Source: Ignavibacteria bacterium
Lineage (GTDB): Bacteria; Bacteroidota; Ignavibacteria; Tepidaquicellales; Tepidaquicellaceae
DNA: 64,000 nucleotides
Reading direction: 5' to 3'
Assembly: GCA_016710985.1 (NCBI GenBank)
Contig: JADJTX010000014.1
Coordinates: forward strand, 1-64,000
Shown: one piece after another, positions 34,015 through 44,535 of the stretch
Numbering within the stretch: the first letter of the stretch is position 1
Layout of the letters: every line of letters starts with the position of its first letter
The notes under the pieces: generated by a model
Seen by the model: the letters and a program-made list of their open reading frames with translations, nothing else
Database searches by the model: none
What the model was told of the DNA's origin: nothing
Made by a program: the position numbers and the translations under genes

Positions 34015-34670
34015 TTACCGATGTCGTATGATATACCTGCACTGTATTCAAATCCTGTCATCATTGCAGAGGGAGTGGGATTTTCTGTATACAAATCCCC
34101 GTCGTCATAAAAGCTGTTATTGTAATTTATGTTCAGATTGATCCCAAACTGTCTGGTGAATTTGACATCGAATCCAAATCCCACCTGGTATGCATACCTT
34201 ACCAAAAATTGATCCTCACCTCCCACGGTTGTTTCATTACTCTGCGGTGAAAAATGATTGCTGTTAGTGATAAGATTCAATCCGTTCATAAATGAGAAAT
34301 ACGGCATGAACATATTTTTGTAAACGTAAAAACGTCCTCCAATATGAACAGGATAAACTTTGAAATCCGTATACCCTGTATCTACACCTGCTCTAAGTTC
34401 CTGATTTATAAACCCTACCCGTGCTACCGCCAGCCATGAATTTGGAAAATATTTACCGTAATTCAGATAGATTCCGCTACCGTATTTGTATGTATTTCCA
34501 AAATTACCGAGGTTACGAATATAGGTATAACTTAAGAATACCTGGTTATTTAATTGCTTCAGATAATCCTTACTTCCTACACTTGCAGGAGTCTTTGTGT
34601 TTAAAGATTGAGAATAACTTTGTGTAAAACAAAGTGTGCTAACAACGAATATTAATAAAATTATTTTCAT
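34011..34670 (-). CDS. Outer-membrane beta-barrel protein
   Basis: A 219-residue protein with signal peptide MKIILLIFVVSTLCFTQSYSQ. Strand-rich sequence with aromatic girdles (QVFLSYTYIRNLG, YGSGIYLNYGKYFPNSWLAVARVGFI, FGINLNINYNN) ends in EYSAGISYDIGK, consistent with an eight-stranded OmpW/OMP_b-brl-like barrel. It is 18 bp after the DUF3943 gene and overlaps the next barrel gene by four bases, so the three form one operon for the outer membrane. Confidence 0.75.
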   Translation of the reverse strand: MKIILLIFVVSTLCFTQSYSQSLNTKTPASVGSKDYLKQLNNQVFLSYTYIRNLGNFGNTYKYGSGIYLNYGKYFPNSWLAVARVGFINQELRAGVDTGYTDFKVYPVHIGGRFYVYKNMFMPYFSFMNGLNLITNSNHFSPQSNETTVGGEDQFLVRYAYQVGFGFDVKFTRQFGINLNINYNNSFYDDGDLYTENPTPSAMMTGFEYSAGISYDIGK

Positions 34671-34687
34671 AGACTGATTTAAGTTTT

Positions 34688-36400
34688 TTATAAAATCCTT
34701 GTTTTAAAGAAAACTCTTACAATTGGTGTTTGAAATGATACATCCGGTGCGTTTGTCTCCGGCTGACCGGGAACATTGTAACCAAAGTAATCCTGAGGAT
34801 AAAAATAATAGCTCTTTCTCTTATAATAGCCTGCTCCGACCCCAAATACAAAATAATCTTTTATCGGAAGCTGGAAATCAAGAGTTCCTCCCTGCAGAAA
34901 ATGTTTGGAATATGTAGGTTCACTTTGTGTCCAGATATAGTCAAGATCGTACTGTATAGTAAAAATATCCCAGTCACCCATGTGCAGTGATATTCTTCCA
35001 ATCGCACCCAGTCCCTGTCCGAAATCATAAGACCGTCCGTCAAGAGAATCATAGAAATAATCATTAGGAGTTCCGCCCATAGGGATCAGTCTTAATCCGA
35101 GTTTTGTGCGCAGATCTAATTTGTCGCTGATCTTGAAAAGTGAATTTAACTGTTCCATTATCGCGGCATTACCATATAAAAATCCCGGATTATTTTCATA
35201 GTTATAATTCAGAGTTGTTTCCAGTGAATGTTTTGAAGTTGGTTTATCTGATAATTTGACGGCAAATAAACTTCCCTCTGCGTTCATACCTGTCAGATTT
35301 GGTGATGAGGAAGCGATTTCGATATTATAATAAAAATGTGAGAAAGGTGTAGCATGCTCAAGACGGTATGCGTTTCCAAAGTGGATGGCTAATTCGAAAA
35401 TGCCATCAAGCTCTTTCGGACCTGGATTATGAGTAGAGTCTTCTTCGAATAAAACTCTTGTACCGGCATCCATTGCGATCTCCAGGTTATCGAGTTGGCG
35501 CCATGAAGGATTTGGAAATATTCTCGAAGCTTCACCTGTTACAAGTCTGTTAAACAATCGTACAGGATTTACAATACCGCCGACGATTTCAGTCCAGACC
35601 CTGTGACCGCCTCTTGCCTGATTATCAGTAATATATGTTGAAAGTCTGTAAAGTATTTCTCCGAATGCCGCGCCGTTCATTCCTGTATTGACCCAGTCAT
35701 TTATTGCCGGCTGGTTAGTTTCCATGAATGATTCCCATAGATAGCTTCCGGCTAATGCAAACGCAGAAGATTCCCAGAAATTATATCCGTTTACCCTTCC
35801 GCTGTTAAAGAATATGTTTCCGCCGTATGGATGCGCGAATAAATTTGTCGTAAAATTATCACCGTCGTAGTTCCAGCCTTTTTGTATATTAGACCAGATA
35901 GACTGAAATCCTATGAAAGGCCAGCGCTCTCCGGCAGTAGAATCTTCCCAGTCTCTGCCAAATCTTGCCAGTGCCCAGGGAAAAGCAATGTTGAAAAACA
36001 ATTCATCGAATACAGCAAGTCCGAAATGCCGGTTAGCTTCCCACGGTATGTAATCGTCTGAATTATCTTTAGAAAGTTTTATTTTAACTTCTTTATTGTT
36101 TGCCGGGAATTGCTTCGGAGATAAAGAATTGTATTTATCGGATTTTACATCAAAAGATTTTGAAAGAACGTTACTGTTAACTTCCGAAAAATCTTTGATC
36201 ACTGATGAACTGTAACGTTCTGCAGAAGTACCTGAATTAAAGCGAAGCTTTATTATATCAGGATCATCCGGTCCTGAAATTTTTTCAGTAAGACTTTTTA
36301 ATGTCAGTTTTTCACCCGCAGCTTCCTGAGCTGATGTGAATTTTATTTCCGCAAACAGTAAAACCAGTACAATGAAAAGAGTAAATTTATTTATAGGCAT
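34688..36400 (-). CDS. DUF3943 outer-membrane protein
   Basis: A 570-residue protein with signal peptide (MPINKFTLFIVLVLLFAEIKFTSAQ). The central part matches the DUF3943 style: NLFAHPYGGNIFFNSGRVNGYNFWESSAFALAGSYLWE, GEILYRLSTYITDNQ and GGIVNPVRLFNRLVTGEA. The C-terminal 230 residues are strand-rich and end VRVFFKTRIL, typical of a barrel inserted by BAM. It heads the three-gene operon. Function of the family is not established. Confidence 0.82.
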   Translation of the reverse strand: MPINKFTLFIVLVLLFAEIKFTSAQEAAGEKLTLKSLTEKISGPDDPDIIKLRFNSGTSAERYSSSVIKDFSEVNSNVLSKSFDVKSDKYNSLSPKQFPANNKEVKIKLSKDNSDDYIPWEANRHFGLAVFDELFFNIAFPWALARFGRDWEDSTAGERWPFIGFQSIWSNIQKGWNYDGDNFTTNLFAHPYGGNIFFNSGRVNGYNFWESSAFALAGSYLWESFMETNQPAINDWVNTGMNGAAFGEILYRLSTYITDNQARGGHRVWTEIVGGIVNPVRLFNRLVTGEASRIFPNPSWRQLDNLEIAMDAGTRVLFEEDSTHNPGPKELDGIFELAIHFGNAYRLEHATPFSHFYYNIEIASSSPNLTGMNAEGSLFAVKLSDKPTSKHSLETTLNYNYENNPGFLYGNAAIMEQLNSLFKISDKLDLRTKLGLRLIPMGGTPNDYFYDSLDGRSYDFGQGLGAIGRISLHMGDWDIFTIQYDLDYIWTQSEPTYSKHFLQGGTLDFQLPIKDYFVFGVGAGYYKRKSYYFYPQDYFGYNVPGQPETNAPDVSFQTPIVRVFFKTRIL

Positions 36401-36511
36401 ATTTTTTTTTTGATGCTGGGGAATGTGTTTCTATTGATTGCAAGTTAATTAAAAATTACTTCTAATTCAAAACTCTTTAAAATCTATTTCAATTGTTTAC
36501 ATTTTTTAAAT

Positions 36512-37677
36512 CTACTTCACACATCTGAATCCGATATTAGACGTCCCGCTGTCATAAGCCTGTCCCCTTCGTGCGCTGGGTCTGTAGTTTACGCAATAAT
36601 TATCAGCGCACAAAAATGAACCGCCTCTGACTACACGCTTGACCGCGTAAGGATCTTCCGGATCATTGGATTTTACAGGACCTTTAGGATTTGAAATAGT
36701 CTGATTAACAGGAAGTTTTCTGTAAGCTCCCGCATCATACCAGTCGCTCGTCCATTCCCATACGTTTGCTATCATATCATACAACCCGTAACAATTTGGT
36801 TCATAACTTTTCACAGGAGCAGCTCCTTTAAATCCATCTTCACCTTTATTTACATTTGGAAAATTTCCCTGCCAGGTATTTGCCATGTATTTACCTTTAG
36901 GAGTAAGTTCATCTCCCCATGCAAAACGCTTTTGAGATAAACAGTTTCTTGCTGCAATCTCCCACTCAGCTTCTGTCGGCAGTCTCTTCCCTGCCCATTT
37001 ACAATAAGCCAAAGCATCTTCATACGCAATATGAACTACAGGTAAATTCATCTTATCTTTTATATCGCTTCCCGGTCCTTCGGGATGTTTCCAGTTAGCT
37101 CCCGGCACCCAGTTCCACCATTGACTCACATCTTCTGTCCCGACTTTTGTTTTTGGCTGAATATAAACAAGCGAAGCCGCAACAAGATCTTTGGATCCGG
37201 AGGAGGTGTGTTTGGAGGAAGCTGTTTCTTCAGTTCTTCCCATGAAGGTGTTTTCTCAGCAACTGTAACATATCCTGTTGCATCAACAAATTTTTTATAT
37301 TCGGCATTTGTAACTTCGGTCTCATCCATCCAGAATCCGTCAACTTTTACTTTGTGAGCAGGTTTTTCAGCATCGTATGCTTCACTCTCATTTGTGCCCA
37401 TCAAAAATTCACCTCCGGGAATCCAGACCATTCCTGAATTGTCCGGGGTCTTTCCGGATGAACTTCCAATATCGGAACCTGCGGTATCCTTGATTCCTGA
37501 AATATCAGAATCTGAATTTCCAAACCGTGAAGGCTTTTTTTCGCAACAGGCTTTTATGCTGTCTTCAACTCTCTTGGCAGCTGCTTCAGTATTCTCTGAT
37601 TTATTACAGGAAATAAAAAGTGTACCTGTGAGAATTATAATGAAAAAATTTATGATATTTTTCTTTATGATAATCAT
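36512..37677 (-). CDS. Formylglycine-generating enzyme, lipoprotein (one frameshift)
   Basis: Two frames form one protein of about 388 residues. Frame one (37126-37677) has a lipobox (ILTGTLFISC), then the FGE-sulfatase domain start MVWIPGGEFLMGTNES and DGFWMDETEVTNAEYKKFVDATGY. Frame two resumes with DLVAASLVYIQP and runs through RLPTEAEWEIAARN, NVWEWTSDWYD to GGSFLCADNYCVNYRPSARRGQ. The two cysteines in FLCADNYC match the catalytic pair of true FGE (SUMF1), so it should convert sulfatase Cys to formylglycine. One missing base near 37189 explains the break. It lies beside two Cys-type sulfatases. Confidence 0.85.
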
Positions 37678-37739
37678 CTTCGCTTAATAATCAGTATCTT
37701 AAAAACATTTTCCAAGTCATTAACAATCTGATTTAAAAG

Positions 37740-37804
37740 AATTCATGTGTGACAGATTTAATTTAGGTCCACTTAAAAACAAAAGAAAGAGTCACACATG
37801 AATT
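37740..37804. repeat. Perfect 14-bp inverted repeat
   Basis: AATTCATGTGTGAC (37740-37753) and GTCACACATGAATT (37791-37804) with a 37-base loop. Located between the sulfatase stop and the FGE start. No T-tract follows, so it may be a processing or regulatory hairpin rather than a simple terminator. Confidence 0.7.
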
Positions 37805-37819
37805 AATATTTTTAATAAT

Positions 37820-40292
37820 TTACTGATGCAAGAATATTCTGCCTCGAAGTATATCTGATTCAGCCACTAACTGATCTTTTCCTAACTTTACATTTACTTT
37901 ATTAATTGTTCCTGTAAACTTAAACGGAACCTGATAATCATCATCATCAACAGGAGTTCGGGTATCTGATCCAATATCAAAAGTTTCAAAAATAGTAAGT
38001 ATAAACGGAATTGTATGAGGTATCTTATTATTTGCTACTTCATTTCCGTCAACTTTAAGTACTCCTGTTCCGCCTTTCCTGCTCCTGGTCCGTCATATTT
38101 AAAATCAAATACTATTGTATGTTTTCCCGGTGTCAAGCATCAGTCCCTGCCATTTAAACTTTCCAGTGCAAGCATATTATAAGTAAATACAGGTTTTCCT
38201 TTCAGTACATAAAGTCCCCATCCACCCATTCTTCCCCAAAAGTAGTAAGAACTCCTTCGGCGTTTGCCTGTGGAATATCAACATCGGCAGTAATAGTAAA
38301 GATTTAGTCAGAATATCAGGAGCAGAAGGATATGTAATTCCTTTTATAGGTCCGAATAAGTAAAATCAGTTCTTCCCTGAGTTGCCGTTGGTCTTGGTGC
38401 AAGTAGCCTGATACAACAGAATTATCCAAAGGCAAGACCTGATATTTTTTGCTTCTGTCATAAATAATGCTTGCAATTCTTTTAGTTTATCAGGATTTTT
38501 AGCAGCAAGATCATTAAATTGTGAATAATCATCAGTTAAGTTATATAACTCCCATTTATAAGCATCAATTGGCGGAAACTCACCTAACCCCATAAGCCAG
38601 GGCGGCTGAGGAGGCGTAGTACATGCATACCATCCGTCATTATATATACCTCTGTTACACATCATTTCAAAATATTGTGTCTTTCTTGTGGAAGGTGCAT
38701 TTGCATTTGCTTTATCCCAGGTATATGCCATGCTTACACCTTCAATTGGTTTTTGAGGAATTCCTTCAACTATCTCAGGAGCTGGTATTCCGGTAGCTTC
38801 AAGGATAGTAGGTACAATGTCAATCAGATGGTGGAACTGTGAACGTACACCTCCTGCATCTTTAATTTTATTTGGCCAGGACATTACCATTCCTGTCTAG
38901 TTCCCCCGAAATGAGATGCAATTTGCTTGGTCCATTTGAATGGCGTATCAAAGCCCACGACCATGCAACTGACATATGAGGTGTAGTCATTGGTCCGCCC
39001 CATTCGTCATAATATTTTAACTGTTCGGTTACGGGCATATCGATTGCCTGAATTGCAGCCATGTCGAAAGCAGTGCCAATTGCCGTTCCTTCAGCGCTTG
39101 TACCATTATCTCCGCTAATATAAATTATAAGTGTATTATCAAATTTTCCCATATCTTCAACTTTCTGTATCACTCTTCCTATTTCATTATCTGTATAAGC
39201 AACATATCCCGCAAAATTCTCCGCCTGTCTGGCGAACATTTTTTTCTCATCGGCATTCAGAGTTTCCCATTTAGGAAGATCATCCGGCCATGGTGTCAGC
39301 TGAGTATTCTGAGGAATTACGCCGAGTCGTTTTTGATTTGCAAATATCTCTTCACGCATAGCATTCCATCCATTGTCAAATTTGCCTTTGAATTTATCCC
39401 TCCATTCGGCTTTCGGCTGGTGAGGAGCGTGCGTTCCTCCGGGAACATAATAAAGAAAGAAAGGTTTAGTTGGATCTGATGCGTCCAACTGATTCAGATA
39501 ATTTATAGCATCATCAGCCATACCTGTAATCATGTTATAATTCGGATCTTCTTTCCATGGAAATATCTGAGTAGTGTTCTGAAACAGATAAGGTTTCCAC
39601 TGGTCAGTTTCTCCTCCTACAAATCCATAGAAATACTCAAAGCCCATGCCTGTCGGCCACTGGTTGTACGGACCGGTATTATTATTCTGAAGAGTAGGTA
39701 CATTGTGATCTTTTCCAAACCATGAAGTAGCGTATCCGTTGTATTTCAGAATTGCACCGACAGAAGCACTGTTTAAAGGTACTATTCCGTCATATCCGGG
39801 AAATCCGGTTGACTGCTCTTCTATAACTCCAAATCCAACTGAGTGGTGATTTCGTCCTGTAATCAAAGCTGCACGGGAAGGTGAACATAATGCAGTAGAA
39901 TGAAACTGTGTATAACGTATTCCTGTTTTTGCTAATCTGTCCATAGCAGGTGTAGGAATAACTCCGCCAAATGTACCAGAAATTCCATACCCCTGATCAT
40001 CAGTCATGATCAGTAAAACATTCGGCGCTCCTTTAGGAGGAACAATCTGAGGCGGCCAGTATGGCTTCGAACTTTTTGCATCCTGTTCTATTTTTCCTTC
40101 AAATGGAAAAGGAGGATTAGGAAGCTGCTTTCCGTCAATTGTAGTAGTTGCAAACGGAGATCCCGGTTCACCTGTTGTCTGCAATTTGTCAGAATTGTTA
40201 GTGCCGGTAGTATTTTTTTTGTCTCCTTTATTATTGCATGAATAAAAAGACAAACATATTACCAGCATCAGACATAATAACTTAATTTTCAT
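37820..40292 (-). pseudogene. Cys-type sulfatase lipoprotein, several frameshifts
   Basis: The N-terminal frame (38868-40292) has a lipobox (VICLSFYSC) and the sulfatase core: NVLLIMTDDQGYG (metal Asp pair), the formylglycine site LCSPSRAALITGRNHHS, and YISGDNGTSAEGT. The next frame (38366-38890) continues MVMSWPNKIKDAGGVRSQFHHLIDIVPTILEATGIP. A third stretch to 37820 resembles the C-terminal jelly roll of the second sulfatase (IPHTIPF, KFTGTINKV). Breaks lie near 38960, 38890 and in 38100-38370; at least the one near 38960 is a homopolymer change. Full length would be about 820 residues, like 44536-46896. Either a decaying gene or a low-accuracy stretch. Confidence 0.8.
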
Positions 40293-40335
40293 GGTATTTA
40301 ATTTTAATGATTATAACTATTTAATTTCAGAAATA

Positions 40336-40395
40336 AAAAACCGCCGCAAATTGAATGAAATATTTCATTCGCAATGCACTGCGGTTTTATTTGTA
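40336..40395 (-). terminator. Long hairpin terminator with nested palindrome
   Basis: Outer arms AAAAAACCGC...GCGGTTTT enclose the perfect 18-bp palindrome GAATGAAATATTTCATTC. On the minus strand it follows the barrel gene at 40498 and precedes the sulfatase gene. Confidence 0.7.
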
Positions 40396-40497
40396 AAACT
40401 AACTGTTTAAAAAACTTCCTCATTAATAATTTACTTTAATATTTCTAAAAGAACTATTGGCTTTCTTAACTATAGAAAGGGGGAATCAATAGATCTC

Positions 40498-41409
40498 TTA
40501 ATATCTGAATCCGATACCAAGTGTCGGACCGTATTCATTAACAGTCCAGTTTAAATTATTCTTGTAATAATTTACACCTAAATACTTAAATCCTAGAGCT
40601 AAAGGCCAGTTTGGTGAGAGCATATAAACAAATCCAACATTCATTTGCCATGTCATTTGTGAATTTACTCCAAATCCGCCGATATCTCCTTTTGTCCATG
40701 CAGCCCATTTCATGTCTTTACTTAATACAAATTCAGCATTTACACCAATTACAGGATCAAGCCATGAGTTTGAATAGCCCGGAGCAGTATTTTGTGTCCC
40801 GTCCGGCTTTAATACAGTTGCTTCAAGATCTAAATTCCATAATCTTCCGCCACCATATATATCAACCATTGTTTTGCCCTTTGAAGGGAATAAATATGCT
40901 AAAAATAAGTCACTAACCCATTGCTTTGCAGTTGTATTTGCTGATAGTTCCTGTGGTAAATTTGGATTTTGAGTCGTTGTTCCAAAAGATTTATAATTAA
41001 CATAACTTATATCAAATACAAAACTAACTCTTTCATATTTAATTTTACCAATAAAAGCTGCATACATATGTAGATTCTTAAATGTAAAGCCCTTGTTAAA
41101 GCCATACTTTTCACCATCGAATTCTCCTACAGTACCGCCTATTGATGCAAACCATGCATATGGCTGAATACTGAAATTAAATTTCTTGGGACTGGTTGCA
41201 TTTCTGTCTGTAATTTTTTTGTTTAAAGACAATGGTGTTGAAATACTTTCAGAGTTGAATTTATCAGTGTTCAAGCTGATCGGTGAATCATAATTGATCC
41301 TGTCAATACGGCTAAATTTTTTACTTCTGCCAGTTTCGGATTATTCTCCTTTGCAGATAAATTAATGCTTAATGCAAATAGAATCAGAAACAGAGTAATG
41401 TTTTTCATT
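40498..41409 (-). CDS. Outer-membrane barrel protein (one frameshift)
   Basis: The long frame from 41274 gives 258 residues with repeating amphipathic strands and the barrel end YGPTLGIGFRY. Its signal peptide lies just upstream in another frame (MKNITLFLILFALSINLSAKENNPKLAEVK, from 41409). Adding one base in the six-T run at 41317-41322 joins them as EVKKFSRIDRINYDSPISLNTDKF. The corrected protein has about 304 residues. Residues 50-80 (FNFSIQPYAWFASIGGTVGEFDGE) look like an outer-membrane porin start. It is placed upstream of the sulfatase and FGE genes, so it might import their sulfated substrate; this is inference. Confidence 0.72.
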
Positions 41410-41717
41410 TTTTTTATTTTATTTTTAAATTGAGTTTGTTAACAAATATTCTCTAAAACCAATACAGGTTCAGAACCAGCAGAGTAATTTTGAATTTACG
41501 ATAGTAATTTAAGCACTTAGTTATAAAAATTATTAGGGGAAAATAAAATTAACAGCCGGGATAATTCTTTATCTGATGTATAATTTTATATCATCAAACA
41601 TAAATATAATGAACAGATAAATCAACCTTTCAAAATTATGAACCTACCCAATTTGATTCTTTATTTATAGATGCATAATATTGATATTGGTAAACATTTT
41701 ACCTGTAAACCACCCAA
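41410..41717. other. Divergent intergenic region, no gene
   Basis: About 300 bp of AT-rich sequence between divergent genes. It presumably holds promoters for both, but no motif strong enough to name is seen. Confidence 0.5.
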
Positions 41718-43161
41718 ATGATTGACAAAAGAAAAAGGAAATTAAAATTTCTTACGATTTTCAATACCTTTTCCAGTAAAGAGAAAAGTGAATTTCAAAA
41801 TTATTTAAAGAGCAACCCGAATAACAGCCATAGAAATTATAATCAGATATTATCTTCTCTAAAAACAAATGATAAGGGGATAATAGAAGTTAACGGAACG
41901 GATAACAGCAGTACAAGATGGAACAGGTTTTCTGAACTGAACCTGCTTGCAGAAAAATTTCTTTTACATAAATCAATCGAATCCGATTCTATAACTAGTA
42001 GCGCTCTATTACTGAAGGAATACGACAGAAAAAAACTTCCTTCTTCTTTCATGCAAAAATACAAACAGCTTAAGAAAGAGATTTCAAAAATACCGGTAGT
42101 AAATTATGATTATAACATAATTTCTCAGCTGGATATGATCAATCTGATAAATTTGAAAAAGACAGCCAGACCCGAAAATTGGAAAAAATATTCATTGAAA
42201 CCTATAATTTCGGATTGGTACTTTTTTATTTGAACTACTTGAATTGATGTTAGAAATTAATACACAAAGGAAATCAAAGTTATTGGTTTCAGATTTTATT
42301 GCAGAGGAAATATACTCAGGTCTTAATATTGAAAAGATCCTGACTTATTTATCCGGTAAAACAAATTCTTCTAATAAGCTCTATCCTTTGATAAGATTTC
42401 TGTATTCCTTATACTTGTGTGATACTGAAATCAGCGATAGAAAATCTTATTTAACAGCAAAAAAAATATTTTTCAGAGATCTCAAATCTTTATCCAAAGA
42501 AAAAAGAGCTATCTATTACACTTATCTTATGAACTACAATATTGAGCTTGTAAATAATTCAGTTCCCGGAGCATATAAAGAATTTTTTTTTAATGAATAA
42601 AAAGCTAAAGAAGGACTTATTGATGATTTGAAAGAAAGAAATCCCTGCATCTTAATCAATTCCGCAATTATATAATTATAGGAATAAATCTTAAAAATAC
42701 AAATGGGTCAATGAGTTAATAAAAACTATGGTCCGACTCTTCCTTCATCCGTGAGAAAATGATATTCTGATGGGTAAAATCTTTTACTGTTTGCAAAAAA
42801 AGATTTTGCAGTATGTAAAGAGATGTTGGGAAAGATAAATAAAGTAAGTTCGTACTATTTTATAGATGTTTCAGTTCTGAAAATAAAGACCCTGTATGAG
42901 CTGAAAAATATTGAGGAGTGTCATAACGAAATAAAGAATTTCAAAGAATATTTAAGAAAAGACCGGATAATAAATGAGCATATTATCTCCTACTCTAAAG
43001 AATTTTTAAGAGCATTTACTTTATTACTAAAACTGAATCAAAATCCTACAGCAAACAATCTCAATAATCTGGAATATTTACTTTCAAAGAAAAATCTTAT
43101 CGCAAGAAAATGGATCATTTTAAAGATGAAAGAAACAGAAAGCAGAAAACTAATGAATTAA
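41718..43161 (+). pseudogene. Hypothetical helical protein, broken into three frames
   Basis: Three consecutive same-strand frames, 41718-42233, 42244-42600 and 42823-43161, look like parts of one protein of about 480 residues. All share Lys/Leu-rich, TPR-like helical composition (LNLLAEKFLLHKSIE, LYPLIRFLYSLYLCDTE, KTLYELKNIEECHNEIKNFKEYL). Breaks lie near the T-run at about 42225, near the A-run at 42600 and between 42640 and 42800. No signal peptide and no recognised family. Confidence 0.6.
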
Positions 43162-43452
43162 GACAACTCGCCCTGAATAAGTACTTGTAAATAAGTTAAA
43201 CCGATCCAAACATTTGTACACTAATACACTTTTCAGAACGCTGATTACGCTGATTTAACAGATAATCGCAGATTTCAAAAAATTAATTTAATGAAAATAC
43301 TCAACTATAGTTAAAGAATATCATGCCTCTGTATCAGCAAAAAATTAAATCCGATCCGTGTTCCTTTTTTGGTGTGTACTTAAGACTCCAAACTAAGCAA
43401 TAATTATAGGGTTTTAAATGCTGCTCAGAAACTCTACACTGTATAAAAAAAG
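43162..43452. other. Intergenic, fragment of a common repeat phrase
   Basis: Contains ACGCTGATTACGCTGATT followed by AACAGATAATCGCAG (43240-43274), a short repetitive phrase. No gene is seen. Confidence 0.45.
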
Positions 43453-43695
43453 ATGGAAGTAAAATTAAGAGAATTGTTAAGTTCAATAGATTCAAGATTT
43501 TCCGGTCCTGCTTCGTGCAGACTGAACGATATGTTATCAGGCAGGCTCGATGTCGATAACGAAGAGATAGAAAGATATCTGATCAGAATAAAAAATTTTA
43601 GCGGTAATAGTACAAATAACAACCAAAAGGATGCCGAAACTTACCTTAATTTATTCACACAGTATTTAACTGAAAAAGAAAAAAACAAAGTTTAG
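43453..43695 (+). CDS. Small hypothetical protein
   Basis: An 80-residue acidic helical protein (MEVKLRELLSSIDSRFSG, later LDVDNEEIERYLIRIKNF). No signal peptide and no family recognised. Open frame and composition look gene-like, but it is isolated downstream of the broken hypothetical gene. Confidence 0.45.
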   Translation: MEVKLRELLSSIDSRFSGPASCRLNDMLSGRLDVDNEEIERYLIRIKNFSGNSTNNNQKDAETYLNLFTQYLTEKEKNKV

Positions 43696-43761
43696 CCGTA
43701 GCGCTCTCAAACAAGGCTATAATTTTTTTAACCACATATATACATAAAAATTACCGGCTGA

Positions 43762-44322
43762 TCACATCTTCGATTTAATTTCCTTTATTTTGTCTTCAAC
43801 TTTTCCGGCTATGGCTTTTTTAATGAAAGCAAGCAGTATTAAAGCGACACCGGTAAGAATTACCTGAAGACCTAATATGGTTGCAACTCCGGCAGCTCCG
43901 CTCCCAATATTTAATATCATCATCAAACCTGCTATCAGAGATAATATGCCTATAAACACCAATACCCACCCGAAAAAATTATTATTCTTTATTGACCAGC
44001 CTGATGTAAGAAGATTAAATCCTGTCAGTATTACCCAGATCCCGAAAATAATCGTGACCGCTTTCATTGCGGCAAGAAGATTCATGAGGATTATTAACCC
44101 GAACACAGCTGAAATAATGCTCCATATAAGAGAGCCGGTTTCCCGTTGACCCTTACCCGCAAATATCCATCCGAATATTCCAAGTATACCTGTAAGCAGA
44201 ATTATTAATCCGAACCATAATGAAATTCCTGAAAGAACTTCTACGGGATTATTGAATATGAATATTCCGAGTATGAACATCAGAATACCCTGAATTAAAA
44301 TTACCCACCATTTTTTAAACAT
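43762..44322 (-). CDS. HdeD-like membrane protein (DUF308)
   Basis: A 186-residue inner-membrane protein with six hydrophobic helices in pairs, the DUF308/HdeD architecture. Family features: WWVILIQGILMFILGIFIFNNP at the start, LWFGLIILLTGILGIFG, and GIWVILTGFNLLTSGWSIK. In enterics HdeD is linked to acid resistance; here the role is unknown. It stands alone. Confidence 0.85.
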   Translation of the reverse strand: MFKKWWVILIQGILMFILGIFIFNNPVEVLSGISLWFGLIILLTGILGIFGWIFAGKGQRETGSLIWSIISAVFGLIILMNLLAAMKAVTIIFGIWVILTGFNLLTSGWSIKNNNFFGWVLVFIGILSLIAGLMMILNIGSGAAGVATILGLQVILTGVALILLAFIKKAIAGKVEDKIKEIKSKM

Positions 44323-44332
44323 TACGGTTTTA

Positions 44333-44380
44333 GTTAAAAGTTAAAAGTTGAAAGTTAAAAGTTGAAAGTTAAAAGTTGAA
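44333..44380. repeat. Heptanucleotide array (AGTTAAA, AGTTGAA)
   Basis: Six to seven units alternating AGTTAAA and AGTTGAA, directly upstream of the HdeD-like start codon. Confidence 0.8.
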
Positions 44381-44393
44381 TTCCCAGAACTTA

Positions 44394-44450
44394 CACTAAT
44401 TTACACAAGGAATTCTACAATTCATTTTTAACATTTCGTGTAAATTAGTG
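44394..44450. repeat. 13-bp perfect inverted repeat
   Basis: CACTAATTTACAC (44394-44406) and GTGTAAATTAGTG (44438-44450), followed by AAATTCGTGG. A related AAATTCGTGG phrase appears near 51075. Confidence 0.65.
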
Positions 44451-44535
44451 AAATTCGTGGCTGTCTTTTATCACTGAAATCAGAAATCCAATATCTAAGA
44501 TAAGAACCAATTCCAAATCCGAAATCCCAATGCCC

